This document shows, piece after piece, positions 35,623-43,761 of a stretch of DNA of 64,000 nucleotides (positions are counted from its first letter, which is position 1; every line of letters begins with the position of its first letter). The DNA is from Thermoactinomyces sp. DSM 45891 (GTDB taxonomy: Bacteria; Bacillota; Bacilli; Thermoactinomycetales; Thermoactinomycetaceae). The position numbers were made by a program, and so were the translations under genes. Location: contig NZ_FPJZ01000010.1 of NCBI RefSeq assembly GCF_900119485.1, positions 1-64,000 of the forward strand. The letters are read 5' to 3'. The notes below the pieces were generated by a model. That model did no database searches. It worked only from the letters and a program-made list of their open reading frames with translations, and was not told where the DNA came from.

Positions 35623-36699
35623 ATGAATACACAAGTATATGTTCTGTATGGTGGAAAGTCTGTTGAACATGAGATTTCGAAGCGGACAGCATTAGCGATT
35701 ATAAATGCGTTAGATAAAGAGAAGTACGATGTTTATTCAATCTATATAAATAATGAGGGAATTTGGTGTAATACAGGAAAGGTAACAGAAGAATTGAAAG
35801 AGCTAAGAGAAGGGGAAGTAGATGTTGATATGACTCCCACACTCTCATTAGCAACCGTTTTACAGGAGTGTTTTTCACCGGGAAGAGAACATGTAGTCAT
35901 CCCTGCTCTGCATGGTACTTATGGTGAAGATGGAACGATACAAGGGCTATTAGAATTAATCGATGTTCCTTATATCGGGAATGGAATTATGCCTTCTGCC
36001 ATCGGCATTGATAAAGCGATGACAAAAGAAATCTTTTCTAAAGTAGGAATTCCACAGGCGGAATATGTATTCTTTACGATTCAGGAGTGGAAGAGACGTG
36101 CTAACCAAATTTTTGAACAAATTGAAGATGGAATCGGCTACCCATGTTTCGTCAAACCAGCAAAATTAGGATCGAGTGTGGGAGTTCACCGTTGTCAGAA
36201 TCGAGATGAGCTAATAGAGGCATTAAAGGATGCATTTACCTTTGATCAAAAAGTAGTGGTAGATAAAGAAGTAATCGGGCGCGAGATGCAAATAGCCGTG
36301 ATCGGTAATGAAAATCCCGAGTGCTCTGTTGCCGGAGAATATATTTTAGAGAAATCGTTTATGGACTATAACGCTAAGTACGTAGATGGAAAGTTGATTC
36401 CGGTTATACCAGCCAATATTCCGGATTCGCTCCACACAAAAATGCAAGAAATCTCCCAGCAAGCGTTTCAAGTATTAAATGGTTCTGGATTGATGCGTGT
36501 GGATTTCTTTGTTACCGAAGAAAATGACCTATATGTAAATGAAGTAAATACATTCCCGGGATTCACAGGACACAGTATGTTCCCGGCTTTGTGGGAAGCA
36601 ACAAAGGGCATGACGTATCCTGAGATCATCGAAAAATTTATTGACCTTGCTATCGAACGTCATCAGAACTCAGGACAAATTCAATACACAAGGGGATGA
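35623..36699 (+). CDS. ddl: D-alanine-D-alanine ligase
   Basis: This 358-residue ATP-grasp enzyme joins two D-Ala for the peptidoglycan stem peptide. The N-terminus has GGKSVEHEISKRTA, the P-loop-like segment is KPAKLGSSVGV, and the omega loop reads FMDYNAKY. The AKY end of that loop keeps the Tyr found in true D-Ala-D-Ala ligases, not the His of VanA/VanB, so I predict normal dipeptide specificity; the usual first Tyr of that loop is Met. Metal ligands lie in NEVNTFPG. The ATG follows GGAGG. It leads a ddl-murF-alr operon. Confidence 0.92.
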   Translation: MNTQVYVLYGGKSVEHEISKRTALAIINALDKEKYDVYSIYINNEGIWCNTGKVTEELKELREGEVDVDMTPTLSLATVLQECFSPGREHVVIPALHGTYGEDGTIQGLLELIDVPYIGNGIMPSAIGIDKAMTKEIFSKVGIPQAEYVFFTIQEWKRRANQIFEQIEDGIGYPCFVKPAKLGSSVGVHRCQNRDELIEALKDAFTFDQKVVVDKEVIGREMQIAVIGNENPECSVAGEYILEKSFMDYNAKYVDGKLIPVIPANIPDSLHTKMQEISQQAFQVLNGSGLMRVDFFVTEENDLYVNEVNTFPGFTGHSMFPALWEATKGMTYPEIIEKFIDLAIERHQNSGQIQYTRG

Positions 36700-36705
36700 G
36701 TAGGC

Positions 36706-38118
36706 ATGATAAAACGAACGATACATCAAATAGTAGAGATGTTGGATGGAGCATTTTGTCCGATCCTAGATCAACATATAGAGATTCAAGGAGTTTCCAT
36801 TGATTCGCGAACCGTGCAGTCTAAAAACCTATTTATTCCTATTAAAGGAGAACATTTCAATGGACATGAATTTGTGCAAAAAGCCATTCAAATGGGTGCT
36901 GCCGCTACACTGTGGATGGAGGGTGAGCCATCTGCACCCACCGAAATCCCGGTTATCTATGTAAAAGATACACTTGTTGCCATACAAACGTTAGCGAGAG
37001 AGTATCGGAAGCAACTACAAACCAAAGTGATTGGAATCACAGGAAGCAACGGTAAAACATCTACGAAAGACATATTAGCTAGTCTACTGGAAACGCAATA
37101 TAAGACGCAAAAAACATTCGGTAATTTAAATAACCACTTGGGAGTACCCTTGACTATTTTACAGTTGGAACCTGAAACGGAGATGGCTGTGATCGAGATG
37201 GGGATGTCTGGTTTAGGAGAAATTGAGCTATTATCCTCTATTGCTTTACCAGATGTGGCGATTATCACGAATATTGGAGAAGCGCATCTGGATCAATTAA
37301 AATCGAGAGAACGGATTGCCCAAGCTAAGCTAGAAATTCTCTCGGGGTTAGAACCTAACGGTATCTTCATTTACGATGGGGACGAACCCTTATTACAAGA
37401 AGCGGTTCATAGAGAAAATCTAGGTGATCGGGCGGTTACTGTAGGGTTGAAATCCAGTAATTCGTACCGTCCATTCTTTATCTCGATTGAACGAGAAGGA
37501 ATCTCATTTTCTCTACCGGTGCAACGCCCTATATTCTATCTACCAATGTTAGGAAAATATCAAGTGTTGAATGCTCTATCTGCCATTGCTGTCTGTCACC
37601 ATTATGGAATTTCGAACGAACAGATTCGAAACGGATTCCTACAAGCTAAAATTACGGGGGGACGTAATGAGCTTATTAAAACACCCAAATATACCATCTT
37701 GAATGATTCATATAAATCAAACCCATCAAGCCTTTGTGTTTCGTTAGAAACGCTTTCAACCTTATCGTATAAAAAAAAAATAGTCGTTCTAGGCGATATG
37801 AATGGATTGGGCAGTGATGAAGTCTCCTTACATGAGAAAGTAGGAGCTGAATTAGATCCAAAGCACATCGATTATGTTTTTACAGTTGGCAAGCTTGCTG
37901 AACACATCGCTAAGGTAGCAAAAGGCCACTTTCCAGAAGGAAGAGTAGCTTCCTATCAGTCAGCAGAACAAGAAGCGTTAATCGACCAATTAAGAGGAAT
38001 CGCCGAAACGGAGTCCATCATTTTGATTAAAGGATCCAGAGAAAATAAATTAGATACGCTAGTAGAAGAGTTGAAAGATAGCAGTGCTCCTATGAGAGAG
38101 GCAGTGGAAGTCTTATGA
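36706..38118 (+). CDS. murF: UDP-N-acetylmuramoyl-tripeptide--D-alanyl-D-alanine ligase
   Basis: This 470-residue Mur ligase attaches the Ddl product to UDP-MurNAc-tripeptide. The ATP loop GITGSNGKTSTKD is at about residues 110-122. Catalytic segments GNLNNHLGVPLT, EMGMSGLGEIE and NIGEAHLDQL follow, with NDSYKSNPSS in the third domain matching the MurF-type NDAYNANP motif. Six bases separate it from ddl, and its stop overlaps the alr start as ATGA. Confidence 0.94.
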   Translation: MIKRTIHQIVEMLDGAFCPILDQHIEIQGVSIDSRTVQSKNLFIPIKGEHFNGHEFVQKAIQMGAAATLWMEGEPSAPTEIPVIYVKDTLVAIQTLAREYRKQLQTKVIGITGSNGKTSTKDILASLLETQYKTQKTFGNLNNHLGVPLTILQLEPETEMAVIEMGMSGLGEIELLSSIALPDVAIITNIGEAHLDQLKSRERIAQAKLEILSGLEPNGIFIYDGDEPLLQEAVHRENLGDRAVTVGLKSSNSYRPFFISIEREGISFSLPVQRPIFYLPMLGKYQVLNALSAIAVCHHYGISNEQIRNGFLQAKITGGRNELIKTPKYTILNDSYKSNPSSLCVSLETLSTLSYKKKIVVLGDMNGLGSDEVSLHEKVGAELDPKHIDYVFTVGKLAEHIAKVAKGHFPEGRVASYQSAEQEALIDQLRGIAETESIILIKGSRENKLDTLVEELKDSSAPMREAVEVL

Positions 38119-39308
38119 ACACTTCTATGATACATCGTGATGCATGGGTCGAAATTCATCTGGATTGCATAGAGGAAAATATCCGTCAGATTCGTGGCCA
38201 TTTACCTCCTTCTACTCATTTCATGGCAGCCGTAAAGGCGAACGCATATGGTCATGGAGATATTCAAATAGCGAAAACCGCTCTAAAATCAGGAGCAGAT
38301 TCGTTAGCAGTAGCTCTGCTTAGTGAAGCGATTGTATTACGTAACCACGGAATTAAAGGTCCTATCTTAGTGCTAACACCCATCCTACCATCTAATGTAA
38401 ATCTGGCTATCGACCATGATCTGACACTTACCGTTTTCCAAGCATCGTGGTTAAAAGAGATGAGACAGTATAAGAAAAATACAATCCCCCTTAAGATTCA
38501 TCTGAAAATGGATACAGGACTCGGGCGGATCGGAATTCGTGAAAAGTCGGAATGGCTCGAGATCGTCCCTCTATTACAGGATCCAGATGTGATCGTAGAA
38601 GGTGTATATACCCACTTTGCAACTGCTAACAGTAGTGATACGACTTACTATCATAAGCAGTATGCTCGCTTTCAGGAAATGATGGAGTGGGTAAAGGAAG
38701 CAGGGATATCGGTCGATTATTATCATTGTGCCAATAGCGCATCCTCCCTGTGCTTCCCAGAAAACGCACTCGATGTAGTCAGGATTGGTGTGTCTATGTT
38801 TGGGATCTATCCATCCCAACATGTGAAAGACAACATCCCATTTTCTCTACAGCCTGCCTTATCTCTGCACTCCAAAATTGCTCATATCAAGAAGCTCCAA
38901 AAAGGCGATTTTGTTGGATATGATAATGCATATCAAGCAAGAGATGAGGAATGGATTGCCACGATCCCCATTGGATATGCGGATGGCTGGTTTCGCTGTT
39001 TCCAAGGAATGGATGTATTGATAGATGGTAAAAAGATGCCAATCATTAGTAAAATATGTATGGATCAGATTATGGTACGTCTACCTTGCAAATATCCACT
39101 TGGTACCAAAGTAACATTGATCGGAAGACAAGGGGAGGAAGAGATCACTTTATATGATTTAGCAGAACATATCGGTAGCGTTCCTCAAGAAATCCCTTCG
39201 ATGATTACGTATCGCGTTCCGAAAATCTATTATTATCACGGAGAAGTAGTTGAGATTGTAAGTGAATTCAATGGTAATACGAAACAGTCGTATGCATTAC
39301 AAAGTTGA
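38115..39308 (+). CDS. alr: Alanine racemase
   Basis: This 397-residue PLP enzyme supplies D-Ala to the two ligases encoded before it. The PLP lysine lies in AAVKANAYGHG (about residue 38). GLGRIGI, HCANSAS, RIGVSMFGIYP and the catalytic Tyr region GYADGW (second domain), then ICMDQIMV, all match Alr. Spore formers commonly carry two racemases, and this could be the operon-specific one. Overlap with murF shows translational coupling, so D-Ala synthesis and use are made together. Confidence 0.94.
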   Translation: MNTSMIHRDAWVEIHLDCIEENIRQIRGHLPPSTHFMAAVKANAYGHGDIQIAKTALKSGADSLAVALLSEAIVLRNHGIKGPILVLTPILPSNVNLAIDHDLTLTVFQASWLKEMRQYKKNTIPLKIHLKMDTGLGRIGIREKSEWLEIVPLLQDPDVIVEGVYTHFATANSSDTTYYHKQYARFQEMMEWVKEAGISVDYYHCANSASSLCFPENALDVVRIGVSMFGIYPSQHVKDNIPFSLQPALSLHSKIAHIKKLQKGDFVGYDNAYQARDEEWIATIPIGYADGWFRCFQGMDVLIDGKKMPIISKICMDQIMVRLPCKYPLGTKVTLIGRQGEEEITLYDLAEHIGSVPQEIPSMITYRVPKIYYYHGEVVEIVSEFNGNTKQSYALQS

Positions 39309-39380
39309 TAGTAGGCTAGTGATAAGGTAATGATTTTTCCGAAAACATACTTCATATATCGTGCAAATAAGATAGAATGA

Positions 39381-39410
39381 CAAAGAAGACCCAACTTGGG
39401 TTTTTCTTTG
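39381..39410 (+). terminator. Intrinsic terminator of ddl-murF-alr
   Basis: CAAAGAA-ACCCAA pairs across a one-base loop with TTGGGT-TTCTTTG, with one interruption, giving a T-rich 3' arm. Confidence 0.7.
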
Positions 39411-39494
39411 ATTTGAGATCGATTAAAAGAAGTGTGTAAGGAAATGTATTTTATTGTGCTGTTCTGATTTAAATGGGAGGGATAGAGGGATATC

Positions 39495-40532
39495 ATGTAC
39501 TTTACAAAAGATGAATCCATTTCAAAGAAGCTTTCTAAAAAACATTTTACAAACTTTTTAAAAATGTTTTTTAAAGATTGTACGATTCTCTCATATGAAA
39601 TGTTGCCGGATGGAGCGGAGAATACGTGCTTTTTGGTAAATACTACCGAACGTTCATTACTAGTACGAATTTCAACGATAAAGTCAACTCACAAAATGGT
39701 GGATAGGGCCCGTTTCACATTGGATGAAGAAATGCGCTTCATGGAGTTTTTACATAAACAAGGAATTCCTATTCCAAGTGTATACAGGCAACAAGAGAAC
39801 AGTCAACCATATTTAGAGTATCAAGAACAAGATCAGTGTGTCTTTGTTACCGTTACCGATTTTATTATTGGATCTCATGTGAACTATACAATGGAGGTCG
39901 TTGAATTAGTTGCCGAAGTCCAAGCACGTATGCACCGTTTAGCTAAGAATTACCAGCACTATCTTTCGATTTTGAATGAGGAGCACTCGGCCATGAGTAT
40001 TCGCATCAAGAAAGAGCACCTTGATTCTGATGGGTATCAGAATCAACCTTCTGGTCCATTATATCGACGGTTGTTAGACGTATATCTGGAAAATGTAGAG
40101 CATCTAAAGGAGTATTTTATTAGGAATGAGAAGCTACTGATTCATTGTGATATGAAGGCTGATAATATACTAGTACTAGATGGTCGCTTGTCTGCTGTTA
40201 TTGACTTTGGAGATATACGTGTCTCCGTGATCGCGGAAGATTTAGGCGTTTTTATATGGGACCTTTGCGATCACTTGAACCGTGACCAGATTGATTTTTC
40301 ACCTTATATTAAAATGTATTTTCAAGCTTATAGTCGCTATTCAAAGGAATTATCACGACTTGAGAAGGAAATGGCCATACGTTATGCAATCGATCGTTAT
40401 TTAAATATCAATATCTATTATCTTATGGAAAATCAACCGTTTCCAGAGAGAATGAAATATCAAGTAGACAAGGCGGAAAGGCAATTTGAGATTATCCAGT
40501 GCTTGCTAAAAATCTTGCAGGAGGAGTTTTAA
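39495..40532 (+). CDS. APH/choline-kinase-type phosphotransferase
   Basis: This 345-residue protein has the aminoglycoside phosphotransferase (PF01636) fold. The N-lobe contains NTCFLVNTTERSLLVRIST, the catalytic loop is LLIHCDMKADNIL (about residues 213-225) and the metal-binding motif is VIDFGD (about 235). Family members phosphorylate small hydroxyl compounds such as aminoglycosides, choline, homoserine or sugars, and the substrate here is unknown. It has its own ribosome site and follows the ddl-murF-alr operon in the same direction after a terminator. An antibiotic-modifying role is possible but not shown. Confidence 0.85.
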   Translation: MYFTKDESISKKLSKKHFTNFLKMFFKDCTILSYEMLPDGAENTCFLVNTTERSLLVRISTIKSTHKMVDRARFTLDEEMRFMEFLHKQGIPIPSVYRQQENSQPYLEYQEQDQCVFVTVTDFIIGSHVNYTMEVVELVAEVQARMHRLAKNYQHYLSILNEEHSAMSIRIKKEHLDSDGYQNQPSGPLYRRLLDVYLENVEHLKEYFIRNEKLLIHCDMKADNILVLDGRLSAVIDFGDIRVSVIAEDLGVFIWDLCDHLNRDQIDFSPYIKMYFQAYSRYSKELSRLEKEMAIRYAIDRYLNINIYYLMENQPFPERMKYQVDKAERQFEIIQCLLKILQEEF

Positions 40533-40605
40533 CATTGAAGTAGCACGGATCGTGTTCATTATTGAATTAACTAAAAAACTGGGGCGAATTTCCCAGACGG
40601 TGAAC

Positions 40606-41430
40606 TTATTTGGCTTGAATTCGTGGATCTTGCCATAGGTCTTCACTAGCTGGTTCGAAGCGAGATGGAGCTAGTAAGTGAGCCAAGTGCTTGATGCCGA
40701 CTAATAAGCGGGGGGAGGGTCGGCAGAACCAGCCTTCATCGCAGATCTGAATGAGGTTAGGGTCAGCTAAAGGGGTGTTTTGCCAATCGGGCCTAGTTGT
40801 AAACATATCCTTCTTGATTCGATGTTTCTCAATACCAGTCCATGCAACCATAACGAGGTCTGGATTACGTTTTACCACCTCGAGCCAATTTGTCTGAACA
40901 CTTTCTTGAAGATAATCGGCAAATATATTGTAGGCTCCTACTAGCTCACATACTTCGGTTAACCAATTTCCTTGTCCAGGTGTAAATACTGGCTTGGGCC
41001 ACCATTCCCAATAAATGCGGGGAATGGACTGGGATGTGGACATATGTTTACGGATCATTTCTACGGTTTGGGTCAAATGAGCAACTAGTTTTTCAGCTTC
41101 TGGTAATCGCCCAATATAAGATCCGACAAGTAAGACATCTTCGAGGATATTATTCCAAGATTTTGGATTGAGCGTAATATGGGGAATCCCTCTTTCTTCA
41201 AGCTGCTTAATATTCTTCTCCATTCCAGGAACGCTCAAAGAAGCGATGACGAGATCCGGTTGTAATTCTTCGACTAAATCCATATGAATCGATAAATCAG
41301 GGCCTAAACGTGGTAGATCAGCATAATCAGGGGGGAAATCTGAAAAGTCATCTACTCCGACTAGAAGATCTTTTGCCCCTAAGTAATGGAGAATTTCTGT
41401 ATTACTAGGGCAGATGGATACGATTCTCAC
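40606..41430 (-). CDS. BtuF-like substrate-binding-fold protein, without signal peptide
   Basis: This 274-residue protein belongs to the periplasmic-binding-protein type 2 family of cobalamin and siderophore receptors (PF01497). The N-terminus RIVSICPSNTEILHYLGA and the central PDLVIAS are characteristic. It begins immediately with the domain, with no signal peptide or lipobox, so it is predicted to be cytosolic, and no permease or ATPase gene is adjacent. It may bind a corrinoid or metal complex inside the cell. WEWWPKPVFTPGQGNW in the middle is Trp-rich and typical of the signal-less subgroup. Confidence 0.82.
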   Translation of the reverse strand: MRIVSICPSNTEILHYLGAKDLLVGVDDFSDFPPDYADLPRLGPDLSIHMDLVEELQPDLVIASLSVPGMEKNIKQLEERGIPHITLNPKSWNNILEDVLLVGSYIGRLPEAEKLVAHLTQTVEMIRKHMSTSQSIPRIYWEWWPKPVFTPGQGNWLTEVCELVGAYNIFADYLQESVQTNWLEVVKRNPDLVMVAWTGIEKHRIKKDMFTTRPDWQNTPLADPNLIQICDEGWFCRPSPRLLVGIKHLAHLLAPSRFEPASEDLWQDPRIQAK

Positions 41431-41475
41431 AATTTCTCCTACTTTCTATAGTTCTGGCTTGATATCAGAGGATGG

Positions 41476-41518
41476 TTAGCTTGAGAATCTGCTGTAGATT
41501 CTCAAGCTATTTTTATTT
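41476..41518. terminator. Intrinsic terminator hairpin between the BtuF-like and AraC genes
   Basis: A perfect 13-bp stem (41478-41490 with 41496-41508). The T-run follows on the plus strand, although the gene that ends nearby (AraC, minus) would enter from the other side. It may act in both directions. Confidence 0.65.
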
Positions 41519-41527
41519 CTACCACAA

Positions 41528-42433
41528 TCATCGTGATAGATAGTCATCCCGAAAACGCTGGATGTCTTTGATCGGGGGTAAGCCGAACATACGGGTATAT
41601 TCACGACTAAAGTGTGAAGGGCTTTCGTAGCCGACTTGAAAAGCGGCATCTGCGGCTTCTATCGATTCGGTAAGAAGAAGCCGACGAGCCTCTTGGAGCC
41701 GGATCTGTTTTTGGTATTGGTTGGGGCTCATTCCGGTTACTTCTTTGAAGTAGTGATATAAGGAGGAGGCGCTCATGCGTGCTTCTTTCGCTAGTTCATC
41801 AATGGGCAGAGGTAGTGCGAAGTCGGTTTTAAGTAGCTCGATTACTTTTGCGATCCGATTCGAGTGACTGCCGATTAGCGCAAACTGCTTAAGGGAAGCG
41901 TTTTGTTCGTCCTGAAGAACACGGTAGATGATCTCTCGGATCGTATAAGGTGCCAGTACGGCGATGTCTGCCGGAGTTTCTAACAATTTGACAAGTCGTA
42001 GTACTGCATCATAAAGCGTATCATTCATCGGACTTATCACTAGGCCGCTTCCGGATTCACGTTTGGTTTTTACTGTGTGTTCGGATGCTTGCATAACATC
42101 GAGAATCTGATTCATATCAAAATTCAGTTGGAGACTTAGATACGGTGTCTTTGGGGAAGCTTGGAGGACTTGCCCCGTGATGGGTAAATGGACAGAGGCT
42201 GTTAAAAAACTGCCCGGATCATATTGATAACTTTTTGATCCCAGCATGACTACTTTTGATCCTTGCGCGGTGATGCATAGGGAGGGTTCATAGACGGAAT
42301 AGATGGGTTCGGTTATCTGGGAAGTTCGAATAAAGCGCATGGCAGGAATTGCTGTTTCATGGATACCATCCTGTTTTGCGAATCGATTGATTACCTGTAC
42401 CAGCTCTCCCTTTGGCTTTACGGATTTATCCAT
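41528..42433 (-). CDS. AraC-family transcriptional regulator (AraC_N type)
   Basis: This 301-residue regulator has an N-terminal cupin-like effector domain of the AraC_N type (PSLCITAQGSKVV, YDPGSFLTASVHLP). Two C-terminal helix-turn-helix motifs follow, including SASSLYHYFKEVTGMSPNQYQ and ADAAFQVGYESPSHFSREYTRMFG. It is divergent from the Atu4866-family lipoprotein and SDR genes, an arrangement seen for local regulators, so I infer it controls them. ATG 42433 is preferred because GAGG is nine bases away. A TTG nine bases upstream abuts the ribosome site. Confidence 0.92.
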   Translation of the reverse strand: MDKSVKPKGELVQVINRFAKQDGIHETAIPAMRFIRTSQITEPIYSVYEPSLCITAQGSKVVMLGSKSYQYDPGSFLTASVHLPITGQVLQASPKTPYLSLQLNFDMNQILDVMQASEHTVKTKRESGSGLVISPMNDTLYDAVLRLVKLLETPADIAVLAPYTIREIIYRVLQDEQNASLKQFALIGSHSNRIAKVIELLKTDFALPLPIDELAKEARMSASSLYHYFKEVTGMSPNQYQKQIRLQEARRLLLTESIEAADAAFQVGYESPSHFSREYTRMFGLPPIKDIQRFRDDYLSR

Positions 42434-42585
42434 TTCTGACAACCTCGATTCGATCTCATTTTGTAAAGAATATAACCTTTTGGAGGATTAGGCAATAGTG
42501 ATGAATCATCCGACTACCGCCTTACCTTTGACCAGAGTCATAATGGATTTATATCAAGTAATCAATTTGGCAAGGAGAAAACGAT

Positions 42586-42942
42586 ATGCAGATTATAAAT
42601 AGACTTCTTGTCATCATGATTATCACCATGATGCTTACAGCCTGCCTGAAGGCGTCAAACCAATCGAATAGGAAAGAAGGGGATCAAATGAAAACGGGAA
42701 ATAAAGATCTGCATTCCTATATAGGCATGTGGGTAACGAAAGATGGGCACATACGGCATGAATTACTACCGAACGGTCGGTACGATGAAGCACGCGGTAG
42801 TCGGAAGAGTGCTTATCAGGGCAAGTATACAATTGAAAACAATCATATCGAATATGTAGATGATACAGGATTCACGGCAGACGGAGATTTTCGAGATGGG
42901 ATACTCTATCATGCAGGCATGGTGCTGTACCGGGAGAAATAG
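42586..42942 (+). CDS. Atu4866-family small lipoprotein
   Basis: This 118-residue protein has a lipoprotein signal (MMLTAC, Cys at residue 20) followed by a single compact domain. The run GMWVTKDGHIRHELLPNGRYDEARG, continuing through SAYQGKY to YVDDTGFTADGDFRDGILYHAGM, matches the family named after Agrobacterium Atu4866 (PF11512), a small beta-barrel that is mostly found next to SDR or AraC genes. The ATG follows AAGGAG. It precedes the SDR gene by 30 bases and is likely cotranscribed. Its biochemical role is not known. Confidence 0.82.
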   Translation: MQIINRLLVIMIITMMLTACLKASNQSNRKEGDQMKTGNKDLHSYIGMWVTKDGHIRHELLPNGRYDEARGSRKSAYQGKYTIENNHIEYVDDTGFTADGDFRDGILYHAGMVLYREK

Positions 42943-42972
42943 GGAGTATTATATAAAAAGGGAGATGTTAAA

Positions 42973-43704
42973 ATGTCTGGGGTTAAAGGAAAAGTGGTTC
43001 TGATTACGGGGGCAAGTAGTGGGATAGGGGAAGCGACGGCACGATTGCTCGCGAGTCAGGGCGCTCATGTCGTTATGGGAGCGAGACGTTTGGATAAGCT
43101 AGAAGCTCTGGCAAGTGAGATTCGGGCTGAAGGTGGCTCGGTGGTATATCAAAAGCTGGACGTAACTTTATTGAATGAAATGAAAGCAATCATCGACTTA
43201 GCTAAAATTAAGTTTGGGTGTATTGATGTACTCATTAACAACGCTGGTGTAATGCCGGTCTCGCTTTTGGAAGTACTCAAGATCGATGAGTGGAATCGCA
43301 TGATCGATGTCAATATTCGCGGTGTTCTACATGGGATTGCCGCTGGGCTTCCGCTCATGAAAAAACAAGGCTTTGGACATTTTCTTAATGTTGCTTCCAC
43401 AGGTGCCTATGAGGTCACTCCGACAGCTTCTGTGTACTGCGCTACCAAATATGCGGTTCGAGCGATCACTGATGGTTTGCGGAAAGAAGTGGGGCAAAAT
43501 ATACGCGTGACGCTCGTTTCACCTGGTGTAACAGAGTCGGAGTTAGCTGACAGCATCACTGACGAGGATGCTAGGCAAATGATGAAAGAGTATCGACGTA
43601 ATGCGCTTCCGGCACCAGCTATAGCACAAGCCATCTCTTATGCCATTCAACAGCCAGTTAATGTGGATGTGAATGAACTTGTTATTAGACCTACCTCAGC
43701 TTGA
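42973..43704 (+). CDS. Short-chain dehydrogenase/reductase
   Basis: This 243-residue NAD(P)-dependent oxidoreductase is of the classical SDR type. The cofactor loop TGASSGIGEA is at about residues 12-21, NNAGVMP at about 88-94, the catalytic Ser in NVASTGAY, and Tyr-x3-Lys in YCATK (about 155-159). The sequence resembles YdfG-like small SDRs acting on hydroxyacids or ketones. It follows the Atu4866-family gene under the divergent AraC regulator. Confidence 0.92.
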   Translation: MSGVKGKVVLITGASSGIGEATARLLASQGAHVVMGARRLDKLEALASEIRAEGGSVVYQKLDVTLLNEMKAIIDLAKIKFGCIDVLINNAGVMPVSLLEVLKIDEWNRMIDVNIRGVLHGIAAGLPLMKKQGFGHFLNVASTGAYEVTPTASVYCATKYAVRAITDGLRKEVGQNIRVTLVSPGVTESELADSITDEDARQMMKEYRRNALPAPAIAQAISYAIQQPVNVDVNELVIRPTSA

Positions 43705-43715
43705 TTGAGTATATG

Positions 43716-43760
43716 TAAAATGGCTTGGGAATCCGTAAAGGATTCTCAAGCCATTGTTTA
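43716..43760. terminator. Bidirectional terminator between convergent SDR and subtilase genes
   Basis: A 15-bp stem with one G-U mismatch position (43720-43734 with 43740-43754), flanked by A- and T-rich tails, serves both genes. Confidence 0.85.
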
Positions 43761-43761
43761 T

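Noticed and set aside
35623..36699. VanA-like D-Ala-D-Lac ligase (vancomycin resistance)
   Set aside because: The omega loop ends in AKY as in ordinary D-Ala-D-Ala ligases, and no vanH or vanX gene is adjacent.
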